NCBI GenBank assembly: GCA_947170725.1
Contig: CAMVUM010000009.1
Location: forward strand, 1-64,000
DNA from: an uncultured Prevotella sp.
GTDB lineage: Bacteria; Bacteroidota; Bacteroidia; Bacteroidales; Bacteroidaceae
DNA length: 64,000 nucleotides
Reading direction: 5' to 3'
Position numbers and translations under genes: made by a program. Under the pieces are notes generated by a model. That model ran no database searches. It saw nothing but the letters and a program-made list of their open reading frames with translations, and was not told where the DNA came from. Below are positions 1-9,591 of this stretch, one piece after another; the first letter of the stretch is position 1; every line of letters starts with the position of its first letter.

Positions 1-370
1 ACCAACCAAATAATTTTAGAAGAAATTTCGAAAAATATGCAAAATTTTCGCTTTTTGCAACAAAATCAGTGTTTAAAAGGCTTAAATTAGGAATTTACGG
101 ACGAAAAACAGGCATAATTGTGCAGAAATGTTTATGGCGGGAATTTATGCTTCAGACCTTTATTCGCAACCAGACCGCAGGCTAACATAATCATATAAAA
201 ACAGGGAGCACTTTCTGTGATCATGGAATACCATGAACGAAAAGGACGTATATATATTTTTAGCGTATTATATATATTAAGGTATATGTATGGATAGTGT
301 GGCACGGGGAAACAGAAGATTTTCCCGGACTGCCATCATGGATTGGGATGTAGCGGCAAGAACTGTCAGT
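1..370. other. AT-rich stretch with no gene seen
   Basis: I see no convincing gene, RNA or repeat here. The sequence is AT-rich with scattered stop codons in all frames. It ends where the first copy of the ~400-bp intergenic repeat begins. Confidence 0.5.
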
Positions 371-770
371 TTTATATCACGGATTTTAACACTTGAAAAA
401 TCGCAAAATAGAAACAACGAAATGGGAAAAACGCCATGGGTTAAAGGTTTCGGCCCCGTTTTTCAAAAAAAGATTGTCCGTTGCCGACCAAGGAGAGCCT
501 CCCGGGCTTGCAACAGGGCCGTTGTTGGAAGACGGCGGCAGCCATGTCATCTTCCAACGGCAGCCCCGCTGCAATGCCGTAAGGCCCTTACGGCAGAATA
601 AAAGCGTACAGAAACTTGCACACTTCCGGATTTTCTGACGTAAAACGCTGTCCATCAGACGATAAAAGATGCACGCGCAAAACTCACGAATTTGCGGCCA
701 AATGATTTCTATTTCTGAATTCTTCAAGGATTTGAAGGCTTTTGTCTGATTTATTCCGAGTTTTTAACAG
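371..770 (-). repeat. ~400-bp dispersed intergenic repeat, copy A
   Basis: Read on the minus strand this matches the copies at 10359-10760 and 47496-47885. It starts with GTTAAAAACTCGGAA, contains a block like GCAAATTCGTGAGTTTTGCG and then CCGGAAGTGTGCA, has a GC-rich core, and ends with CTATTTTGCGATTTTTCA and TGTTAAAATCCGTGATAT. Flanks are conserved while the core varies among copies. The core contains AAGGGCCTTACGG and inverted GTTGGAAGA/TCTTCCAAC pieces able to fold. There are no terminal inverted repeats or transposase, so it is not a normal IS. It may be a non-autonomous element or structured RNA; function is unknown. Confidence 0.75.
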
Positions 771-874
771 TTTATGTTATGTGCTAAGACTGACAACATG
801 GAGACCGAAGGCGTCTAAACATAGCATATTATAAGTATTTCAATCGATTTATTTTCAATTTACGCTGAAAAAGC

Positions 875-906
875 GTTGGCCGTGACAATAAATATCACTA
901 ATTTTG
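875..906 (+). promoter_or_regulatory. Predicted promoter of the threonine operon
   Basis: TTGG at 875-878 is followed after 20 bp by TAATTTTG at 899-906, a near match to the Bacteroidota pattern TTTG-N19-TAnnTTTG. Transcription would start near 912 and give a leader of about 70 nt before thrA. The leader holds only a weak CCCC/GGGG hairpin with no U-tract, so I see no attenuator. Confidence 0.5.
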
Positions 907-983
907 CGGTTGATTTATCAAAACGGAAGAAAAAAGTCAATCCCCATTCGTCAAGGGGCATATATATAACAACCAACTACATT

Positions 984-3413
984 ATGAAAGTATTAAAATT
1001 TGGCGGGACATCCGTAGGTTCCGTAGAAAGTATTCTCAGCCTGAAAGAGATTGTCGAGAGCCAGACGCAAGAGACCATTGTCGTTGTAAGCGCGCTCGGG
1101 GGGATCACTGACAAGCTGATAGCGACATCAAAACTTGCCATGAACGGCGATGAACGGTATAAGTCTGAATTTGACGCCATTGCGAAACGCCATCATGACA
1201 TGATTGACACCATCATCAATGACAGCGAAGTCCACGCCGCACTGACGGCGAAGACTGACGGTCTGTTGGACGAACTCAGTTCTATTTACCACGGCGTCTT
1301 TCTCATCAAGGATCTCAGCCCAAAGACGCTCGCTGCCATTGTCAGCTATGGTGAGCGACTGAGCAGCAATATTGCGGCAACACTGATAAAAGGTGCGCAG
1401 TGGTACGACTCGCGCACGTTCATAAAGACCGTCTTCAAGCACGGCAAGCATATTCTCGACAGCGAACTGACAGCCGGACTGGTCAGAAAGACCTTCGGCG
1501 AACGGTCTCGCGTCTCACTCGTTCCGGGCTTCATCAGCAGCGACCGTGACTCCGGTGAGACAACAAATCTGGGCCGCGGCGGCAGCGACTATACCGCATC
1601 CATAATAGCAGCGGCACTTGACGCCGAGGTTCTGGAGATATGGACCGACGTCAACGGATTCATGACGGCCGACCCGAGGGTCATTCCGTCGGCCTACACC
1701 ATCAGCGAACTGAGCTATGTGGAGGCAATGGAGCTGTGCAACTTCGGAGCAAAGGTGATTTATCCGCCGACAATCTATCCTGTATGCGTCAAAAACATAC
1801 CAATCCGGGTGAAGAACACTTTCAATCCCGAAGACCCGGGAACTGTCATTAAAGACAAGATTGACAACGACTGCAAGCCCATCAAGGGAATATCGAGCAT
1901 CGGCGGCACGACGCTCATAACCGTGACAGGTCTGTCGATGGTGGGCGTCATTGGTGTGAACCGCCGCATTTTTACCGCCCTTGCCGACAACGGGATATCG
2001 GTGTTCATGGTCTCTCAGGCCTCATCGGAGAACTCGACCTCCATCGGTGTTCGCGACGTCGACGCCCGGATGGCCGTCGATGTGCTCAACAGCGAGTTTG
2101 CGAAAGAGATTGAAACCGGCGCGATGTTCCCCATGCACGCCGAGAGCGGACTGGCAACAATAGCTATCGTCGGCGAAAATATGAAGCATACTCCCGGCAT
2201 CGCCGGCAAGCTCTTCGGGACACTCGGTCGCTCGGGCATCAGCGTGATTGCCTGTGCTCAGGGTGCGTCGGAAACAAATATCTCGTTTGTAGTAGACTCC
2301 CGCTTCCTGCGCAAGTCGCTCAACGTTCTCCACGATTCGTTCTTCCTTAGCGAATATAAGGTGCTCAACCTCTTCATCTGCGGCACGGGCACAGTAGGCG
2401 GAAACCTCATCGAGCAGATCCGCTCACAGCAGAAAGAACTGATGGAGACGCGCCGGCTCAAGCTCAACGTCGTCGGCATAACCAGCAGCCATAAGGCAGT
2501 GTTCTGCCGCGAAGGAATAAGGCTCGACAACTACAAGGAACTGTTGAGCCAGGCCGAGGACAGTTGCACGGCGAGGATGCGCGACGAGGTCATAGGAATG
2601 AACATCTTCAACAGTGTTTTCGTAGACTGCACGGCCAGCTCCGAGGTGTCCGAGCTGTATCAGGAGTTCCTCGAACACAACATTTCGGTCGTTGCGGCCA
2701 ACAAGGTGGCGGCCTCAGGAGACTACGAGAGGTATCTGCGACTGAAGGAGACGGCGCTTCGCAAAGGTGTGAAATATCTTTTCGAGACCAACGTGGGCGC
2801 CGGTTTGCCCATCATCGGGACCATCAACGACCTGCGCAACTCGGGAGACAAGATACTAAAGATTGAGGCCGTGCTCAGCGGTACGCTCAATTTCATATTC
2901 AACGAGATTGCCGCTGACGTTCCGCTCTCAGAGACCGTCATCCGCGCTAAGCAGCAGGGCTACAGCGAACCCGACCCGAGGATTGACCTGAGCGGCAAGG
3001 ATGTCGTCCGCAAGTTGGTCATCCTGACACGCGAGGCTGGATATAAAGTTGAGCAGGATGACGTTGAGAAACACCTTTTCATTCCGCAGGATATGTTCAA
3101 AGGGACACTCGATGACTTCTGGAAGAAGCTCCCGTCGCTCGACGCCGGATTCGAAGAGAAACGCAAGGTGCTCGAAGCCAACGGCCAGCGCTGGCGTTTC
3201 GTGGCCAAGATGGACCACGGTAAGACGAGCGTGAGTCTTGAAGCGGTCGGGAAGCACCATCCGTTCTACGGACTTGAGGGGTCCAACAATATAGTGCTGC
3301 TCACTACCGAACGCTACCGCGAATACCCCATGCTCATACAGGGATATGGTGCCGGTGCCGGAGTTACTGCCGCAGGAGTGTTTGCCAACATTATGTCAAT
3401 AGCGAATATTTAG
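984..3413 (+). CDS. thrA: Bifunctional aspartokinase / homoserine dehydrogenase
   Basis: This 809-aa fusion enzyme performs the first and third steps of the aspartate pathway to threonine, methionine and isoleucine. The start is the ATG at 984, because the protein then opens MKVLKFGGTSVGS, the aspartokinase nucleotide-binding signature; the frame is open further upstream but that part is unlike the family and precedes the predicted transcription start. Domains: kinase about 1-300, tandem ACT regulatory domains about 310-460, then homoserine dehydrogenase from about 465 with the NAD(P) motif FICGTGTVGG and the catalytic-domain signature around FETNVGAGLP. The next gene begins 1 nt after its stop, indicating an operon. 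ACT domains in this family mediate end-product inhibition. Confidence 0.97.
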   Translation: MKVLKFGGTSVGSVESILSLKEIVESQTQETIVVVSALGGITDKLIATSKLAMNGDERYKSEFDAIAKRHHDMIDTIINDSEVHAALTAKTDGLLDELSSIYHGVFLIKDLSPKTLAAIVSYGERLSSNIAATLIKGAQWYDSRTFIKTVFKHGKHILDSELTAGLVRKTFGERSRVSLVPGFISSDRDSGETTNLGRGGSDYTASIIAAALDAEVLEIWTDVNGFMTADPRVIPSAYTISELSYVEAMELCNFGAKVIYPPTIYPVCVKNIPIRVKNTFNPEDPGTVIKDKIDNDCKPIKGISSIGGTTLITVTGLSMVGVIGVNRRIFTALADNGISVFMVSQASSENSTSIGVRDVDARMAVDVLNSEFAKEIETGAMFPMHAESGLATIAIVGENMKHTPGIAGKLFGTLGRSGISVIACAQGASETNISFVVDSRFLRKSLNVLHDSFFLSEYKVLNLFICGTGTVGGNLIEQIRSQQKELMETRRLKLNVVGITSSHKAVFCREGIRLDNYKELLSQAEDSCTARMRDEVIGMNIFNSVFVDCTASSEVSELYQEFLEHNISVVAANKVAASGDYERYLRLKETALRKGVKYLFETNVGAGLPIIGTINDLRNSGDKILKIEAVLSGTLNFIFNEIAADVPLSETVIRAKQQGYSEPDPRIDLSGKDVVRKLVILTREAGYKVEQDDVEKHLFIPQDMFKGTLDDFWKKLPSLDAGFEEKRKVLEANGQRWRFVAKMDHGKTSVSLEAVGKHHPFYGLEGSNNIVLLTTERYREYPMLIQGYGAGAGVTAAGVFANIMSIANI

Positions 3414-3414
3414 C

Positions 3415-4665
3415 ATGAAACACATTATCATATTAGGCGACGGCATGGCCGACCACCCCATTGAACGGCTTGGCGGCAAGACTCTGCTGGAATATTCGCG
3501 GCCGGAATACATGAATATGCTGGCCCGTCAGGGACGAACGGGACGCCTGACTACCATTCCGTCCGGCTATCTGCCGGGCAGCGAAGTGGCCAACACGGCC
3601 ATCCTCGGATATGACCTTGACACGGTATATGAGGGTCGCGGACCGCTCGAAGCGGCGAGCATAGGGTATGAGATGAAGCCCGGAGACTTGGCCTTGCGGT
3701 GCAATATCATCACGCTGGAGGACGGAAAAATCGTCAACCACCACGGCGGTCATCTCACGACGGAGCAGGGTGACGTTATCATAAAATATCTCGACGAATG
3801 TATCGGCGACGAAAGGGTGAAGTTCATAACCGGCATACAATACCGCCATCTGCTCATTATACACGGCGGAAACAAGCATATCGTCTGCGCACCGCCGCAC
3901 GACCACCCCAACGAGGAGTGGAACGGACTTCTGATAAAGGCCGACGAACAAGCCAGCGAGGACGACAGAAAAGCGGGACCGGGCGGCAGACTCAGCGCCG
4001 AGGAGACCGGACAGCTGCTCAACGGACTGATAATGAAGTCGCAGGAACTGCTCGCCGCACATCCTTTCAACAACGGACGGAAAGTCAAGGCCAACAGTAT
4101 CTGGCCATGGGGAGGCGGCTACCGTCCGAAGATGGAAACCATCAGCGGGATGTATCCGCAGGTGAAGAACGGGTCTGTGATATCGGCCGTCGATCTGATA
4201 CGCGGCATCGGATGCTATGCCGGACTGCGCCGGATTGAGGTGGAAGGCATCACCGGACTTGCCAATACCAACTATGAGGGCAAAGCCAAGGCCGCAATCG
4301 AAGCCCTGCGACGTGGCGACGACTTCGTATTCCTGCACGTTGAAGCCAGTGATGAGGCCGGCCACGACGGCGATCTCGACCTCAAGCTGAAGTCGATAGA
4401 CTATCTTGACCGGCGCATCATCAAGCCGATCTACGACGAAGTGAGCACGTGGAAGGACGACCCGGTGTGCATAGCGGTACTTCCCGACCACCCCACCCCA
4501 GTCGAAATACGCACCCACGTGAGCGAGCCAGTGCCGTTCCTGATATGGCATCCGGGCATCGTGGCCGACGAAGTGACGCAATATGACGAGCACAGTTGTG
4601 TCGCCGGGGACTACGGTCTGCTCCGTCTCAACGAGTTCATGCACGAGTTCATGAAGATTTCATGA
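3415..4665 (+). CDS. apgM: ApgM-type phosphoglycerate mutase-like protein, probable homoserine kinase
   Basis: This 416-aa member of the alkaline phosphatase superfamily has the archaeal-type cofactor-independent phosphoglycerate mutase architecture. LGDGMADHP at the N-terminus supplies a metal-binding Asp9, PGSEVANTA the nucleophile Ser56, and LPDHPTPVEIRTH a C-terminal metal cluster. It sits between thrA and thrC, exactly where a homoserine kinase is needed, and no classical GHMP-type thrB is present. From memory, mutant fitness work in Bacteroides and Desulfovibrio assigned homoserine kinase activity to related proteins. I therefore infer homoserine phosphorylation over glycolytic mutase activity; the sequence alone does not settle it. 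Confidence 0.85.
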   Translation: MKHIIILGDGMADHPIERLGGKTLLEYSRPEYMNMLARQGRTGRLTTIPSGYLPGSEVANTAILGYDLDTVYEGRGPLEAASIGYEMKPGDLALRCNIITLEDGKIVNHHGGHLTTEQGDVIIKYLDECIGDERVKFITGIQYRHLLIIHGGNKHIVCAPPHDHPNEEWNGLLIKADEQASEDDRKAGPGGRLSAEETGQLLNGLIMKSQELLAAHPFNNGRKVKANSIWPWGGGYRPKMETISGMYPQVKNGSVISAVDLIRGIGCYAGLRRIEVEGITGLANTNYEGKAKAAIEALRRGDDFVFLHVEASDEAGHDGDLDLKLKSIDYLDRRIIKPIYDEVSTWKDDPVCIAVLPDHPTPVEIRTHVSEPVPFLIWHPGIVADEVTQYDEHSCVAGDYGLLRLNEFMHEFMKIS

Positions 4666-4793
4666 ACACGGAACCTTATGAGACGTACAGACAGAAGTTC
4701 CGGAATGAGAGTATATCAAACAAGACTAAAGCTTTCTTTAAGCCCGCGAGCGACCCAAGGAAAGACTGACATAAGACAACAAAACATAAAATC
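4666..4793. other. Intergenic gap inside the threonine operon
   Basis: These 128 bp separate apgM from thrC. I see no strong hairpin, promoter or ORF, so thrC is probably read from the upstream promoter. Confidence 0.4.
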
Positions 4794-6098
4794 ATGAGAT
4801 ATTACAGCACCAACAAGCAGGCCCCGACGGCCGACTTACAGAAAGCCGTGGTCAAAGGACTGGCCGAAGACCGCGGACTGTACATGCCCGAACATATAAA
4901 ACCGCTGCCGAAGGAGTTCTTTGACAACATCGACCGACTGTCGTTTCAAGAAATTGCCTGTATCGTGGCCGACAATTTCTTCGACGAGGACATAGAGAAA
5001 GATAAACTTCACCGCATCGTCCGCGACACGCTCCTGTTCGACTGCCCCGTGGCCCGCGTCACCGACAACATCTATTCACTTGAACTCTTCCATGGTCCGA
5101 CACTCGCATTCAAGGACGTCGGCGCACGTTTCATGGCCCGCCTGCTGCAATACTTCATCAGACGTGAGGGCAGCCACAAGCATGTCCACGTACTCGTGGC
5201 AACAAGCGGAGACACTGGTTCGGCCGTCGCAAACGGTTTTCTTGGCGTCGACGGCATCCACGTCCATGTCCTCTACCCCAAAGGCAAGGTCAGCCCCATA
5301 CAGGAATGCCAGTTCACGACACTCGGCCGCAACATCACAGCAATCGAGGTTGACGGCGTTTTCGACGACTGCCAGGCTCTGGTGAAGAGCACTTTTATGG
5401 ACGAAGAACTCAACCGCCACCTCATGCTGACCTCGGCAAACTCCATCAACGTGGCCCGTTTCCTTCCGCAGGCATTCTACTATTTCAACGCCTACGCCCG
5501 CATGAAGGCCCTCGGAAAGGCTGACCGTCTCGTGGTCTGCGTGCCCAGCGGCAACTTCGGCAACATCACCGCCGCACTCTTCGGCCACCGCATGGGACTT
5601 CCGATAAGCCGCTTCATCGCAGCCAACAATGCCAATGACATCTTCTTCAACTACCTCCGCACAGGCAAATACGAGCCGAAGCCCAGCCGTCAGACCATCG
5701 CCAATGCCATGGACGTGGGCGACCCGAGCAACTTCGCACGCATATACGACCTCTACGGCGGCGACCATGCGAAGATAACACAGCTCATCAGCGGTGCAAC
5801 ATACACCGACGAGCAGATTGCCGAGACCATGGCCATCTGTCACCGCGAGACGGGCTATGTCCTCGACCCCCACGGGGCATGCGGCTTCCGCGCCCTCAGC
5901 GATGGACTGCAGGAAGACGAATACGGTGTTTTCTGCGAAACAGCCCATCCAGCCAAGTTCAAAGACACGGTGGAAAGAATCATTGGTGAGAAGATTGCCA
6001 TACCAGAACGTCTTGCCGAGTTCATGAAAGGCGAGAAGCAGAGCGTGCAAATGAGCAAGGAATTCGCCGACTTCAAGCGCTATCTTATGGCACTCTGA
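4794..6098 (+). CDS. thrC: Threonine synthase
   Basis: This 434-aa PLP enzyme converts O-phosphohomoserine to threonine and phosphate. It starts MRYYSTNKQAP, a common opening for the family. FHGPTLAFKDVGARF carries the PLP-binding lysine (K107), and VATSGDTGSAVANG binds the cofactor phosphate. VCVPSGNFGNITAALFGHRMG is conserved in the large domain. The length is normal and no residue is obviously missing. It is the last gene of thrA-apgM-thrC and is followed by a strong terminator at 6141. Confidence 0.97.
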   Translation: MRYYSTNKQAPTADLQKAVVKGLAEDRGLYMPEHIKPLPKEFFDNIDRLSFQEIACIVADNFFDEDIEKDKLHRIVRDTLLFDCPVARVTDNIYSLELFHGPTLAFKDVGARFMARLLQYFIRREGSHKHVHVLVATSGDTGSAVANGFLGVDGIHVHVLYPKGKVSPIQECQFTTLGRNITAIEVDGVFDDCQALVKSTFMDEELNRHLMLTSANSINVARFLPQAFYYFNAYARMKALGKADRLVVCVPSGNFGNITAALFGHRMGLPISRFIAANNANDIFFNYLRTGKYEPKPSRQTIANAMDVGDPSNFARIYDLYGGDHAKITQLISGATYTDEQIAETMAICHRETGYVLDPHGACGFRALSDGLQEDEYGVFCETAHPAKFKDTVERIIGEKIAIPERLAEFMKGEKQSVQMSKEFADFKRYLMAL

Positions 6099-6140
6099 GA
6101 AACGCCGTAAATACACAACTGAACAACAGTATATAAACGA

Positions 6141-6185
6141 TAAAGCCGTTTCAAATACTCTTACGGGTATTGAAACGGCTTTATT
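6141..6185 (+). terminator. Intrinsic terminator after thrC
   Basis: A 17-18-bp inverted repeat, TAAAGCCGTTTCAAATAC and GTATTGAAACGGCTTTA, surrounds a short loop and is followed by a T-rich stretch. One base is bulged. The arms are AT-flanked on both sides, so it could also work in the minus direction for the PL4 gene. Confidence 0.85.
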
Positions 6186-6259
6186 TCCGTTTATGTTTCT
6201 GCCATTTGTTTAAGTTTCAGAAGCGAAAGCCAGCCTTTCAGAATCAAAAGCGAACCATG

Positions 6260-6320
6260 ATAAAACTCAAACTGCGTTTTAATCAAACTTAAACTGCGTT
6301 TTCATGAAACTCAAACCATA
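6260..6320. repeat. Short degenerate tandem repeat
   Basis: Three imperfect copies of a ~23-bp unit related to AAACTCAAACTGCGTTTT lie between the thr terminator and the end of the PL4 gene. I attach no function to it. Confidence 0.5.
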
Positions 6321-6322
6321 CT

Positions 6323-8215
6323 TCAGAAGCTGACCTTACCGGACCTGCCTCCCTGACGGAAGATATACACGCCCTTGTCCAATCGGATGTCACCTAAACT
6401 CCGGAACGTTCCAATGCGGACACCGCCAATGGTGAATATCTCCACCGGTGCGTCATCGGCTGCGCCATTTACGATCGTAATACCGCTGGGAACAATCTTT
6501 TTTCCGGCTTCCAGCTTGATGCAATCCCACATAACTCCGCCGTTCTTGCTTATTCCCGACATCGTGAATGTGACGGTGTTGCGGCCTTTCTTCAACGCTG
6601 AAGCCGGGAAGGAATGTGTCTGAAGCCAGTGGCGGCCGCCCAGAACGGCACTGCGATAGATTGCCGCGTCGTTCGTACCGAAACTCCACGTCTTGCTGTT
6701 TCCGCCGTTGACGGCTACAGCCACCTTCGGTTTATTGGTCGCTCCGGCCGCCGAAGCAGTAAGATAGGCAGTTCCGGAGTATGTCTCATCAAGGTCGAAC
6801 GTCACCGTCCAGGTTCCGTTCTTTGTCTGGGCATAATACCAGTCCGTAGCCGGATTGCTCTCCCCTATTATATAATTAAGCGTAGCCGGCACCTCTTCCC
6901 ACAGTCCGTATGCACGGGCGGCGTCGCTCATGCGGAATCCGTCGCTCATACGATTGTTCTCGCCGATTTGCCACAACTTGTGCTCGTATGTGGCCGGAGC
7001 CCACTTCACAGTTCCGAGGTCGGTCGTTTCACCGTCAATCACGATGTCCGCCACCTGCAGTTCGTCGGTTATCTCGCCCTTCATGGCATATCCGTAGAGC
7101 GTATAGTTTCCCTTCCGCACGTTCTTGATGGTGAAATTTCCGTCCTTATCCGTGTCACCCCAATAGATATATCCTTTACCTTGCAGATATGGATCGGTTC
7201 CCGGTTCGGCCAGAATGAGGCGTATGCTGTCCTGCGGCTGTCCCGTAGTGATGTTCAACCGGCCGGTCACGGTAGAGCGATCGAGCGGATAGAGTTCGTT
7301 TTCAAACCACTCGAAAGGCCACTCCTGACGTTTTGCGTGGGCCTGTGCCTTTGCGTCGGCAATCATCTCCTCCTGCGTTCCGCTATTGACATAGATGAAG
7401 AACGGTCCGTAAATCTTGCGCTCACCGTCCTGATAGTATTGTGCCTCGGCCCCCAGATGCTCCCCTTGAAGCATCTGTATGGTTATGGGCGACTTGCTCG
7501 TAGCATGCACCGTCAGTTCCTGCTTGAGCGGTCCGCCGTTCATCCACTCATAGCTGCACGGTATGTTCCAGACGCCGTTTTTCGTGTTCATCAGTCCGTG
7601 AACACTATCGCGCTCACAATAGTTCGCCCAGTTATATTTCGTATATATCGAGCCGTCGGCCAACCGGTATGTCGCATCCTGTATGGTGTTTTCCGATTTC
7701 TCAGCCGTTGCCATCGCACTGTTTGACGGAATCTTTCCGTTCATCGAGTCATCCACATATCCGTTAAGGAACGTCGAGGCCAGCCGGACACATACGCGGG
7801 TTTCCTTGAGTTTCACGGACGACGACGTCGGCGTGCCGTTAGCAATAACATAGACATAGAGTCCGCTTTCTCCCTTGCGCATGATGAAGCCCTGCTGGAA
7901 CTGCAGATCGCCATCCGTATTGGTGTAGAGCACCTCACACATCTCAGGAGTGTTCTTGATCACCTCCATTTTCGACGGCGAGAGCGCACGGTTCTTGTCC
8001 GCCGTATAGTCAAAATAGATACCATTGCTGCCCATCAGGTTGCTTCCGCCCTTGTATGTCATGTTCTTGATACGGGCGTCTGTGCCGATGGCCACTTTGA
8101 CCAGTCCGTTGTCCATAGCTGCGGACATACCGTTCTTGGTCAGTTTTACGTCGTCCTGTGCGAAGGCCGCGGTCAACGCAACGGCCATACAGGCTGTAGT
8201 AAATAGTTTCTTCAT
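6323..8215 (-). CDS. Secreted rhamnogalacturonan lyase (PL4 family) with T9SS C-terminal signal
   Basis: This 630-aa protein begins with a signal peptide (MKKLFTTACMAVALTAAFAQ). The N-terminal ~300 residues resemble the beta-sandwich catalytic domain of PL4 rhamnogalacturonan lyases. A fibronectin-like domain follows (about 325-405), then a carbohydrate-binding domain opening with LWQIGENNRMSDGF, the PL4 equivalent of the LWQIG motif. The last ~60 residues (TIGGVRIGTF, then DKGVYIF and RSGKVSF) look like a type A sorting domain of the type IX secretion system. I infer cleavage of pectin rhamnogalacturonan I at the cell surface. No SusC/SusD pair is adjacent. The PL4 assignment is by motif and layout only. 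Confidence 0.8.
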   Translation of the reverse strand: MKKLFTTACMAVALTAAFAQDDVKLTKNGMSAAMDNGLVKVAIGTDARIKNMTYKGGSNLMGSNGIYFDYTADKNRALSPSKMEVIKNTPEMCEVLYTNTDGDLQFQQGFIMRKGESGLYVYVIANGTPTSSSVKLKETRVCVRLASTFLNGYVDDSMNGKIPSNSAMATAEKSENTIQDATYRLADGSIYTKYNWANYCERDSVHGLMNTKNGVWNIPCSYEWMNGGPLKQELTVHATSKSPITIQMLQGEHLGAEAQYYQDGERKIYGPFFIYVNSGTQEEMIADAKAQAHAKRQEWPFEWFENELYPLDRSTVTGRLNITTGQPQDSIRLILAEPGTDPYLQGKGYIYWGDTDKDGNFTIKNVRKGNYTLYGYAMKGEITDELQVADIVIDGETTDLGTVKWAPATYEHKLWQIGENNRMSDGFRMSDAARAYGLWEEVPATLNYIIGESNPATDWYYAQTKNGTWTVTFDLDETYSGTAYLTASAAGATNKPKVAVAVNGGNSKTWSFGTNDAAIYRSAVLGGRHWLQTHSFPASALKKGRNTVTFTMSGISKNGGVMWDCIKLEAGKKIVPSGITIVNGAADDAPVEIFTIGGVRIGTFRSLGDIRLDKGVYIFRQGGRSGKVSF

Positions 8216-8233
8216 ATCGTTTGTTTTAATAGT

Positions 8234-9559
8234 TTATAAGTCCTTGAGCAATATTTCCCGCGAATCCTTCAGGTAGTCGCGGCGGATTTCCAGCGCCCTC
8301 AACCAGTTGTCGTTGAAATGTCCGTCGAGCGGAAGGTCAATCTTCCAGCGTCCACGGGCCTCCAAACGGTCAATCATCACCCCGAGACTGAGGTTGCTGA
8401 CATTTTCTGCCGGTACGAACTGAGACGCCTCGCCCTTCTCGTCAGACGTTATCTCAATGAGTATCCGGGCATCAATCATGGCGTAGAGCAGGTCGTTGAC
8501 AATGCGGATTGGTATGCCTGTCTCCCCTCTCAGCTCAAACGCCGTATATGGCCGGCCGCCTTTGTCGAAACGTCGGCAGATGCGCGAGGCTATCATGGCG
8601 CAGAGCATGAGGCGGTAGCGATGGCTGATATCGGACGTCTTGGTATTGAAATCATAGAAGTCGAGGTTCTGGTTCGTATAGCAAAGTTCGGCTCCGAAGA
8701 GACATATGGTCCACGAAATCTGCATCCACAGCATGAACAGCGGCAGCGCGGCGAACGAGCCGTAGATAGCGTTGTAGCTGCTCACCCACATCTGGGAGTG
8801 GATGTAGAACAGCTGCAGCCACTGCATGGCCACACCGGCAAGTATTCCGGGAATGATGACGCTGCGCACTTTCACGTGAGTGTTCGGCATGAAGACATAG
8901 AGTCCTATGAACATAGCCGACATGAGGATATACGGCAGCAGGCTTATCAGCAGACGTACCATCGGACCGAGCAACAGCAGATCAGGCAGCTGGCCGGCCA
9001 CGGTGGCGATGAAGATGGACAGACCGGAGGTCAGCACAATGACTATAGGAAAGAGCAGGAGCATGGCCAGATAGTCGGTGAAAGTGCGGAAAATGCTGCG
9101 TTGTTTCTTCACCTGCCAGATGTCGTTGAACGTGCTCTCGATATTGCTCACAAGCATGAGCACGGTGTAGAGCATGAAGACGAGTCCGATACCAAGAAAG
9201 ACGCCGCTCTTTGTATGAACGAGATAGCTGTTGACGAACTCGACAATAGTGTCGGCAGCCTGCGGCTGCGACTTCAGCGCGTCACGAAACCACACTTCTA
9301 TATATTTATTGTAGCCGAAACCGCGGGCTATGGCAAAAACAACAGCCATTATTGGGACTATCGCCAGCAACGTTGAATAGGTCAGTGCGGATGCCTGGCT
9401 CATCACGCGCCGGGCGGTAAAGAAGCGTATGGTGAGAATGAGTTTCTTCACTATCCCATAGAACAGCGCCCGCCATGACGACACACCTTCGGTAGGCACT
9501 TGCCATACGTCTACATTCAGAAATCGTATAAGTCGCTGTATGTTATCTTTCATAATCAT
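8234..9559 (-). CDS. YihY/BrkB-family inner membrane protein
   Basis: This 441-aa protein belongs to the YihY/UPF0761 family, once wrongly called ribonuclease BN. After a ~45-residue cytoplasmic segment come about six hydrophobic helices, including ALTYSTLLAIVPIMAVVFAI (conserved first helix) and SYNAIYGSFAALPLFMLWMQ. LCYTNQN close to the last helix is typical. A cytoplasmic C-terminal domain of ~140 residues resembles a winged helix (GIPIRIVNDLLYAMI). The molecular function of the family is unresolved. The start could be Met1 or Met3 (9553). It ends 18 bp before the PL4 gene on the same strand. Confidence 0.9.
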   Translation of the reverse strand: MIMKDNIQRLIRFLNVDVWQVPTEGVSSWRALFYGIVKKLILTIRFFTARRVMSQASALTYSTLLAIVPIMAVVFAIARGFGYNKYIEVWFRDALKSQPQAADTIVEFVNSYLVHTKSGVFLGIGLVFMLYTVLMLVSNIESTFNDIWQVKKQRSIFRTFTDYLAMLLLFPIVIVLTSGLSIFIATVAGQLPDLLLLGPMVRLLISLLPYILMSAMFIGLYVFMPNTHVKVRSVIIPGILAGVAMQWLQLFYIHSQMWVSSYNAIYGSFAALPLFMLWMQISWTICLFGAELCYTNQNLDFYDFNTKTSDISHRYRLMLCAMIASRICRRFDKGGRPYTAFELRGETGIPIRIVNDLLYAMIDARILIEITSDEKGEASQFVPAENVSNLSLGVMIDRLEARGRWKIDLPLDGHFNDNWLRALEIRRDYLKDSREILLKDL

Positions 9560-9591
9560 AAAGGTTTCACATTGAGGTCAGAAGAAAAAAG

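Noticed and set aside
290..727. ORFs of 80-113 codons within repeat copy A, and the related 118-codon ORF in copy B (10380-10736)
   Set aside because: Copies A and B both encode a MKNRKIE-type start and similar text, but the frame is closed in copy C and the conservation is at DNA level, including palindromes. I treat them as by-products of the repeat.
876..983. 36-codon N-terminal extension of ThrA containing Thr and Ile codons, considered as a leader or attenuator
   Set aside because: It would start at TTG before the predicted transcription start, is unlike other aspartokinases, and no terminator/antiterminator pair follows.
3433..4644. 403-codon minus-strand ORF opposite apgM (and the similar long ORFs opposite thrC, prmA, YihY and the GH2 gene)
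   Set aside because: These are shadows of high-GC third positions in real genes; the plus-strand (or opposite-strand) products have full family motifs.
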